Translations under genes and position numbers: made by a program
Notes under the pieces: generated by a model
What the model was told of the DNA's origin: nothing
What the model saw: the letters and a program-made list of their open reading frames with translations, nothing else
The model's database searches: none
Assembly: GCA_021186555.1 (NCBI GenBank)
Contig: JAJKFL010000042.1
Span: 24,427,521 to 24,491,520 of the forward strand
DNA length: 64,000 bases
Source: Reticulitermes speratus
Taxonomy: Eukaryota; Arthropoda; Insecta; Blattodea; Rhinotermitidae
Direction: 5' to 3'
Part shown: one piece after another, positions 55,588-64,000 of the stretch
How the letters are laid out: every line of letters begins with the position of its first letter
Position numbering within the stretch: the first letter of the stretch is position 1

Positions 55588-58500
55588 AGGGGGTTGCATC
55601 TTCATTGGAAAAGGAGGAAACATGCACCAGAGTCCTCTTACAGTGCTCCTTATGCAACTAACAGCACATATTTCCTATTTGCTACCAACAGGTGGCAGTA
55701 AGTAAGGTCTAAGTCTGACGCACAAAGATCCTAGGTAATCTATGGAGAAGCGGGATGTTTTGTTCGAGCAGGGGGTTGCATCTTCAGTGGACAAGCAGGA
55801 AACATGCACCAGAGTCCTCTTACAGTGCTCCTTATGCAACTAACAGCACATATTTCCTATTTGCTACCAACAGGTGGCAGTAAGTAACACAGATTATCTA
55901 GTATACAGATAGGCAAGTCAACGATAAAATTAGGTAACGCGGCGCGTGCCATCTGTGTACGCTCTTTTCGAACTAACACGCCCGTAACGATGATTACGAC
56001 ACCTACGCCCAAGGTCGGTACTAACAGAACATGCCTCACTGCGTCAATCGGTACCAACAGCCACTACTATCCAACCCTCAGTATTCTCTTGTAATTACCA
56101 ACTACCTACACATATGTCCTACTTACTGACAAAAACGTTCCGATGCTAACTACTGCATTATCTTCAGTATCATCCTAACACACAGCCATTTATTATATGC
56201 TGTATTATTTGCATAGTTTTTATATTTTTCACTGTTTTTCTTCCTGTTGCACTTGTGATATGAAATTCTGTTCCATTCACTTCTTTCATTGTAACTCCCT
56301 AATGTAAGACTGGAATTTTCACTTTTTGGATGCTGCACTTATAACCGCCACAGGACAACCAACAAGTGAACAAGTTACATTAAAAGAAATGGAGCACATG
56401 TAGTAAAACAAGTAGCAACAAGACAAAACAACTGGGTTCAACAGTGCAAAACATCAACACAGTAAGCACAAATAATGCACCCACCTACAAATGGCAAGAT
56501 GTATAACTAATGATGATGATGATGATGATGCAACAGTCAGCACCAAAATGCAGTCAGTACACAGAACACATACAATTGCAGGGTGTCAGTAAGTGCAATA
56601 TAGCTAGCTACACGGTTTGTACATCATAATTTCACCGCTATGTCCCGTCACTTTATCACTGTCAGACTCATGAATACATGTGAAATATTGACATTGCAGA
56701 GTAACTTCTCCATATGATGGACAGAAGCATGTGCAGGTGAAGAAACATTTAATTCACATCAGTCCACAACTGGTGATATAGGGATGTCATCAATGAGAAA
56801 TATCCTTCGATCACAGACGTTTGTATTGAAATTAGTAGATTATACACACATATACATATTATGATTCATTTTTAAACATTAAAAATTCAGTTTTATAGTT
56901 TATATATCTTGTCATAAACTTAACACCAAAAAATGCACATTACAAATACATATACAGCATGTATTAGGGAGAACCCCTACATGCTTTGACAGGTCTTTGT
57001 CACCATCACGCTGTTCAAACAAAGGTCCACAAGAACTTTGCATCCATCCACATGTTAAACCATCATGCACTACAAAGTAGAAAAACACACTAGTTCACAG
57101 TGACAGTTCATAAAATAGAATGTTAACAGATTAAAAGGCTACGCTGCTGTTGTAATAGTGGATCATCACTTCTGTAAAAGCGCCGAGCACACTCCATGCA
57201 CACAACCTTGTGTGTCTCCTTCATGGCAAGTGTCATCTTCTCTTCAACTGAACCCATGTGAGCAACCTTTGCCATCTTAGACTCCAGCAGAGTTATAGAA
57301 GCACTTACTGTCTCTACCAGCTTGTCAGAAGGATAGGTTAGACACTGCTTGTCCTCCTCATACTCTTTGAAGTATATGAAGGCATTGGTCGCCAACATCA
57401 TTGGGGATGTGAGACATGTCCTACAGTCATCACAGTTGATGTCACGTAGCAGATGTCTGGCAATGAAACCACGGACATACGCTACTGACAAGAGCGACAT
57501 GTCATCACACTTTATCACTTTCTCCTGCTGCACTGACTCTGCAGCATGAATAGGAACAGCATCGTCTGCTCCAATACCATGATTTGTGGATGGATGTGGT
57601 ACAGAAGCATCAGGTTCCTCGAGAAATGAATGTAGATTGTCCAGAAGCTTAGTGCCATCACGCTCACAGTTTGTGTTACTTAGAGCTCTGAAGGCAAGGC
57701 CATTGATGATACTAGTCTTCAGGGCATCTACAAACTGGCCAACAGTTGGGTTATTGTTTGAACCACAGTGCAAACGAATAACACCAAATGTGTTTTCAAG
57801 GGGATCCTGATTGAGGTTTCGGGTCTCAAGGTATTTGAAACCTGCCTTCCTCAACATCCTCCACACATGCTGGACAGCACATATATTAATCAGCCACCCA
57901 GTTTGTGATGGGGGAGGTTTACTAAAGGCAGGTTTACCATCCTTGAGGATGACTCAGCTACTTATCCCCATACCTGCCTTGGTCCAGTGACCTATATGAG
58001 GACTGTTATTGTTAAGTGGGCCACGCAATTCCTTTCCTGCGGGAGGGTGCTTCACACTATTGAAGCTGTCAAACAGCCGATCCACCTCCTCCACAAACAC
58101 ACCTGTTGCTACGTGGTCAGCATCTACGTGCCCTAAAAGAATCAGTAATAAGTATGAGAGAAATTCCAGTAATGCTTCATTGTCATGGTCAATTCAGAAA
58201 GGAACATTTTCCTACACACAAGTAGGTTAAATCATATGCCACTTTACTTCTTATTACAACACAAAGAAGGCAGAGCAATGTTCCTCACCTTTAGATGCTG
58301 TAGCATTGAGACTTGCTGCTACAGTGTGGCTCATGACCTGTGCAGCCAAGCTGACCTTCATTGTACACTGTGCAGTAGGGGACAGGTGAGCATCTGTGAG
58401 CTTGTAGAGAAGGTGGACAATGTTTCCTTTATCCCATTTACGTACACTCAAAATATGTTCCCACTTAGCAACAACAGGAAGCTGGTTGCCCATAAGCTCA

Positions 58501-59869
58501 GACTCAAACTGCACATCATATTTGAGGAACAGGTTTCTGGTGCACTTCAAGAGGTGTGGAGGATCATACACTGTCACAATATCTTGATTTTGAAACTTGA
58601 AGAAGGGCTTACTTTGGGTAGCACCCAACAGTTTCAAGGCCTTGACATTGTTGGCACCCATGTCACAGACAGTGGCAACAACATGCAGTCCAGCATTCTG
58701 GCATGCGTCAAGAACCTCACCAAAAGGTGAGACTTAGTGCTTCCACGACTCAAGTAGTAAGCAACAGGTTGCTTCCACTTTCGGTGCAGACCACGGACCA
58801 TGAAAACTAAAGCATGATTTGCAATCTTGCAAGTCCTCTCTGTTCCATAATCCTCAAAACCCTCAATACAGTCAAGCGTCTGATTAAAACGGACGTTCTC
58901 CCTGATTGACATTTCATCAAACAAGAGACAACAGTACCGGTCTCTATCAGACATTTTCTGCAGAGAGTGCTGGAGTGCACCAAACACGCGGGCATTGATG
59001 CCTGCCGCAAAGTGAACAGTGCCGAGTATGGACTGCAAGGTGCGCCTAGATGGAAGGGGGAGCAATACTCGCAGGAGGGAGTAGGATTTTGGGCTGCGTT
59101 TAAGAAGAGACAGAGCCAACATTTTGTCTTTGAAGTTCCACCTTCTGCCCTTTGGCTTATGCCTACTATTTCTAACAATACCTTTCAATAAACTGATAGC
59201 TTCTGCATTCAAAGATGTTGAAATGTCTTCCATCAATGTATTTCCTTCCACACCAGAAACAAATCCCAAATTTTGCCTGCACTTCTTTCTTAATTTACAG
59301 AGTGCACTCTCCTTGTTCTGAATCCTGTCATAAAGAAATTTCTCCCTTGGTGTTAACTGAGACACCGTGGCCAAATTCAAATCCTTTAATAAAGAGTGCC
59401 TTGCTCTAGGCTTTGAGGAGGAATTTTGACTATTGATGTGCCTGAATTCCCCTTCAGAAGCATTTAGGGTTAGGGGACAGGAGGTGCCTTCAACTGCAAA
59501 TGTATTGGCTGCTGTTGGTGTGGAATTGACTGCAGAGATTTGTGAGGAAGTGGATGGACTGTCTACATGAATAGGAAGAGGTGATGGAATAGAGGATGAG
59601 GACATAGGCAACTTGCTATAGGTTCTTTTGGGTGGCTGGACATGAAGGTTCTTCTGGGGAGATAAAACTGAGGGTAATGAATTCAAATCCGTGAGTGAAG
59701 GGGAATCAGGAACTTGTGGTGTTGGATCTTGTGAAGCTGAGTATGAGCTACATGGTACTGCCATTCTGTTCAGGCGTGTCCCTTCAGGTGTTGTGAAGTC
59801 TGGCTGCAAAAAGTGATTTTTGCATACATACTTCACATGCAGGGTTCCGGCATCGTCAATATTACAACC
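55588..59869 (-). mobile_element. P element unit 1 (THAP9/P-transposase family)
   Basis: About 4,282 bp containing a P-type transposase on the minus strand and, at its DRG2-side end, two direct 182-bp subterminal repeats starting CAGGGGGTTGCATCTTCA (55588 and 55770). The unit ends at 59869, where the next unit begins with the same CAGGGGGTTGCATCTTCA. Differences from unit 2 amount to a 9-bp deletion and a dozen or so substitutions by eye. A GAT microsatellite lies at 56511-56530. The region 55405-57122 has no other gene. Confidence 0.82.
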
Positions 59870-59905
59870 AGGGGGTTGCATCTTCATTGGACAAGGAGGA
59901 AACAT
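57123..59905 (-). pseudogene. P-element transposase, unit 1 (THAP domain cut, frameshift, in-frame stop)
   Basis: Exon A runs from about 59905 to 58289, the intron is 58288-58133 (GTGAGG...TTTTAG) and exon B is 58132-57123. The second half of a THAP zinc finger (HVKYVCKNHFLQPDFTTPEG, TRLNRMAVPC) is present. The first half is not: upstream the frame runs into the terminal repeat of unit 2. Next come a Pro/Ser-rich linker, a leucine-rich segment, and the RNase H-like core with CCLLFDEMSIRENVRFNQTL, ANHALVFMVRGLHRKWKQPV and, after a one-base frameshift near 58720, ATVCDMGANNVKALKLLG and VTVYDPPHLLKCTRNLFLKY. Exon B has TGWLINICAVQHVWRMLRKA and ETRNLNQDPLENTFGVIRLH. An in-frame TGA at 57956-57954 sits where a Trp is expected. 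Both defects are shared with unit 2. Confidence 0.85.
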
Positions 59906-62900
59906 TCACTAGAGTCCTCTTACAGTGCTCCTTATGCAACTAACAGCACATATTTCCTATTTGCTACCAACAGGTGGCAGTAAGTAAGGTCTAAGTCTGA
60001 CGCACATAGATCCTAGGTAATCTATGGAGAAGCGGGATGTTTTGTTCGAGCAGGGGGTTGCATCTTCAGTGGACAAGGAGGAAACATGCACCAGAGTCCT
60101 CTTACAGTGCTCCTTATGCAACTAACAGCACATATTTCCTATTTGCTACCAACAGGTGGTAGTAAGTAACACAGATTATCTAGTATACAGATAGGCAAGT
60201 CAACGATAAAATTAGGTAACGCGGCGCGTGCCATCTGTGTACGCTCTTTTCGAACTAACACGCCCGTAACGATGATTACGACACCTACGCCCAAGGTCGG
60301 TACTAACAGAACATGCCTCACTGCGTCAATCGGTACCAACAGCCACTACTATCCAACCCTCAGTATTCTCTTGTAATTACCAACTACCTACACATATGTC
60401 CTACTTACTGACAAAAACGTTCCGATGCTAACTACTGCATTATCTTCAGTATCATCCTAACACACAGCCATTTATTATATGCTGTATTATTTGCATAGTT
60501 TTTATATTTTTCACTGTTTTTCTTCCTGTTGCACTTGTGATATGAAATTCTGTTCCATTCATTGTAACTCCCTAATGTAAGACTGGAATTTTCACTTTTT
60601 GGATGCTGCACTTATAACCGCCACAGGACAACCAACAAGTGAACAAGTTACAATAAAAGAAATGGAGCACATGTAGTAAAACAAGTAGCAACCAGACAAA
60701 ACAACTGGGTTCAACAGTGCAAAACATCAACACAGTAAGCACAAATAATGCACCCACCTACAAATGGCAAGATGTATAACTAATGATGATGATGATGATG
60801 ATGCAACAGTCAGCACCAAAATGCAGTCAGTACACAGAACACATACAATTGCAGGGTGTCAGTAAGTGCAATATAGCTAGCTACACGGTTTGTACATCAT
60901 AATTTCACCGCTATGTCCCGTCACTTTATCACTGTCAGACTCATGAATACATGTGAAATATTGACATTGCAGAGTAACTTCTCCATATGATGGACAGAAG
61001 CATGTGCAGGTGAAGAAACATTTAATTCACATCAGTCCACAACTGGTGATATAGGGATGTCATCAATGAGAAATATCCTTCGATCACAGACGTTTGTATT
61101 GAAATTAGTAGATTATACACACATATACATATTATGATTCATTTTTAAACATTAAAAATTCAGTTTTATAGTTTATATATCTTGTCATAAACTTAACACC
61201 AACAAATGCACATTACAAATACATATACAGCATGTATTAGGGAGAACCCCTACATGTTTTGACAGGTCTTTGTCACCATCACGCTGTTCAAACAAAGGTC
61301 CACAAGAACTTTGCATCCATCCACATGTTAAACCATCATGCACTACAAAGTAGAAAAACACACTAGTTCACAGTGACAGTTCATAAAATAGAATGTTAAC
61401 AGATTAAAAGGCTACGCTGCTGTTGTAATAGTGGATCATCACTTCTGTAAAAGCGCCGAGCACACTCCATGCACACAACCTTGTGTGTCTCCTTCATGGC
61501 AAGTGTCATCTTCTCTTCAACTGAACCCATGTGAGCAACCTTTGCCATCTTAGACTCCAGCAGAGTTATAGAAGCACTTACTGTCTCTACCAGCTTGTCA
61601 GAAGGATAGGTTAGACACTGCTTGTCCTCCTCATACTCTTTGAAGTATATGAAGGCATTGGTCGCCAACATCATTGGGGATGTGAGACATGTCCTACAGT
61701 CATCACAGTTGATGTCACGTAGCAGATGTCTGGCAATGAAACCACGGACATACGCTACTGACAAGAGCGACATGTCATCACACTTTATCACTTTCTCCTG
61801 CTGCACTGACTCTGCAGCATGAATAGGAACAGCATCGTCTGCTCCAATACCATGATTTGTGGATGGATGTGGTACAGAAGCATCAGGTTCCTCGAGAAAT
61901 GAATGTAGATTGTCCAGAAGCTTAGTGCCATCACGCTCACAGTTTGTGTTACTTAGAGCTCTGAAGGCAAGGCCATTGATGATACTAGTCTTCAGGGCAT
62001 CTACAAACTGGCCAACAGTTGGGTTATTGTTTGAACCACAGTGCAAACGAATAACACCAAATGTGTTTTCAAGGGGATCCTGATTGAGGTTTCGGGTCTC
62101 AAGGTATTTGAAACCTGCCTTCCTCAACATCCTCCACACATGCTGGACAGCACATATATTAATCAGCCACCCAGTTTGTGATGGGGGAGGTTTACTAAAG
62201 GCAGGTTTACCATCCTTGTGGATGACTCAGCTACTTATCCCCATACCTGCCTTGGTCCAGTGACCTATATGAGGACTGTTATTGTTAAGTGGGCCACGCA
62301 ATTCCTTTCCTGCGGGAGGGTGCTTCACACTATTGAAGCTGTCAAACAGCCGATCCACCTCCTCCACAAACACACCTGTTGCTACGTGGTCAGCATCTAC
62401 GTGCCCTAAAAGAATCAGTAATAAGTATGAGAGAAATTCCAGTAATGCTTCATTGTCATGGTCAATTCAGAAAGGAACATTTTCCTACACACAAGTAGGT
62501 TAAATCATATGCCACTTTACTTCTTATTACAACACAAAGAAGGCAGAGCAATGTTCCTCACCTTTAGATGCTGTAGCATTGAGACTTGCTGCTACAGTGT
62601 GGCTCATGACCTGTGCAGCCAAGCTGACCTTCATTGTACACTGTGCAGTAGGGGACAGGTGAGCATCTGTGAGCTTGTAGAGAAGGTGGACAATGTTTCC
62701 TTTATCCCATTTACGTACACTCAAAATATGTTCCCACTTAGCAACAACAGGAAGCTGGTTGCCCATAAGCTCAGACTCAAACTGCACATCATATTTGAGG
62801 AACAGGTTTCTGGTGCACTTCAAGAGGTGTGGAGGATCATACACTGTCACAATATCTTGATTTTGAAACTTGAAGAAGGGCTTACTTTGGGTAGCACCCA

Positions 62901-64000
62901 ACAGTTTCAAGGCCTTGACATTGTTGGCACCCATGTCACAGACAGTGGCAACAACATGCAGTCCAGCATTCTGGCATGCGTCAAGAACCTCACCAAAAGG
63001 TGAGACTTAGTGCTTCCACGACTCAAGTAGTAAGCAACAGGTTGCTTCCACTTTCGGTGCAGACCACGGACCATGAAAACTAAAGCATGATTTGCAATCT
63101 TGCAAGTCCTCTCTGTTCCATAATCCTCAAAACCCTCAATACAGTCAAGCGTCTGATTAAAACGGACGTTCTCCCTGATTGACATTTCATCAAACAAGAG
63201 ACAACAGTACCGGTTTCTATCAGACATTTTCTGCAGAGAGTGCTGGAGTGCACCAAACACGCGGGCATTGATGCCTGCCGCAAAGTGAACAGTGCCGAGT
63301 ATGGACTGCAAGGTGCGCCTAGATGGAAGGGGGAGCAATACTCGCAGGAGGGAGTAGGATTTTGGGCTGCGTTTAAGAAGAGACAGAGCCAACATTTTGT
63401 CTTTGAAGTTCCACCTTCTGCCCTTTGGCTTATGCCTACTATTTCTAACAATACCTTTCAATAAACTGATAGCTTCTGCATTCAAAGATGTTGAAATGTC
63501 TTCCATCAATGTATTTCCTTCCACACCAGAAACAAATCCCAAATTTTGCCTGCACTTCTTTCTTAATTTACAGAGTGCACTCTCCTTGTTCCGAATCCTG
63601 TCATAAAGAAATTTCTCCCTTGGTGTTAACTGAGACACCGTGGCCAAATTCAAATCCTTTAATAAAGAGTGCCTTGCTCTAGGCTTTGAGGAGGAATTTT
63701 GACTATTGATGTGCCTGAATTCCCCTTCAGAAGCATTTAGGGTTAGGGGACAGGAGGTGCCTTCAACTGCAAATGTATTGGCTGCTGTTGGTGTGGAATT
63801 GACTGCAGAGATTTGTGAGGAAGTGGATGGACTGTCTACATGAATAGGAAGAGGTGTTGGAATAGAGGATGAGGACATAGGCAACTTGCTATAGGTTCTT
63901 TTGGGTGGCTGGACATGAAGGTTCTTCTGGGGAGATAAAACTGAGGGTAATGAATTCAAATCCGTGTGTGAAGGGGAATCAGGAACTTGTTGTGTTGGAT
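59870..64000 (-). mobile_element. P element unit 2, runs off the window
   Basis: Repeats unit 1 at an offset of 4,282 bp, or 4,273 after a 9-bp deletion near 60560. It has the same two 182-bp subterminal repeats (59870 and 60052), the same GAT microsatellite, and the same transposase. Its THAP end is beyond base 64000, so its right terminus is not visible. Confidence 0.85.
61396..64000 (-). pseudogene. P-element transposase, unit 2 (partial at window edge)
   Basis: Exon B is 62405-61396, the intron 62561-62406, and exon A runs from 62562 to the window edge, still open at 64000 (QVPDSPSHTDLNSLPS). It shares the one-base frameshift near 62993 and the TGA in the GISS*VILKDG segment with unit 1. 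These shared defects mean inactivation came before the two units separated. Substitutions relative to unit 1 include I for T-type synonymous changes and a few replacements. Confidence 0.83.

Noticed and set aside
58185-58730. 181-residue open frame on the + strand, repeated at 62458-63003
   Set aside because: Antisense to the P-element transposase.
1-64000. CRISPR array, rRNA, prophage or bacterial operon
   Set aside because: No regularly spaced short repeats, no rRNA-like sequence, and spliced insect genes throughout.

Overview
The window is insect nuclear DNA. Two intron-split host genes lie tail to tail in a landscape dense with transposable elements. The families present (an RTE-like LINE, tRNA-derived SINEs, TA-targeting pogo/mariner elements, Penelope-like elements, a P element and BEL/Pao) and the long introns suggest a large-genome insect of the cockroach/termite type. 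That placement is an inference from recognised repeat families, not a database result.

Left part, + strand: five exons between 5940 and 24323 encode the middle and C-terminal part of tepsin, the ENTH/VHS-type accessory protein of the AP-4 coat. Reading phase is kept across every exon junction. The exons for the N-terminal ENTH domain were not found and probably lie upstream of base 1. A BEL/Pao fossil (about 1150-4450, minus strand), with a pogo-type deletion derivative inside it, lies upstream of the first visible exon. The last tepsin intron (16093-24049) holds a pogo element (17863-23828) into which an RTE-like LINE (18214-21196, 13-bp target duplication) and a decayed mariner (22424-23652) have inserted.

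Middle and right part, minus strand: eight exons from 55404 down to 29731 encode a complete 363-residue DRG2, a GTP-binding protein linked to translation. All junctions are GT-AG and all phases match. Its introns carry an hAT-like MITE, a Tigger-like MITE inside a palindrome, a SINE with target duplication, a piggyBac element split by a LOA-type LINE, an 82-bp minisatellite hit by a MITE and by a nearly intact mariner, a second RTE-like LINE holding an LTR-like insertion, and a 5'-truncated LINE with an 11-bp target duplication.

Far right: starting about 180 bp upstream of the DRG2 start codon are two nearly identical 4.28-kb P-element units (THAP9/P transposase) in the same orientation. The junction cuts the THAP domain of the first unit, so this is either a P element inserted into a P element or a recent tandem duplication. 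The second unit runs off the window.

No CRISPR array, rRNA gene or functional tRNA gene was seen, and no clearly new molecular system. The most unusual items are the P-in-P arrangement in the DRG2 promoter region, a tepsin splice acceptor that coincides with the tip of a 585-bp foldback repeat, and several nested insertions whose order can be read from exact target-site duplications.
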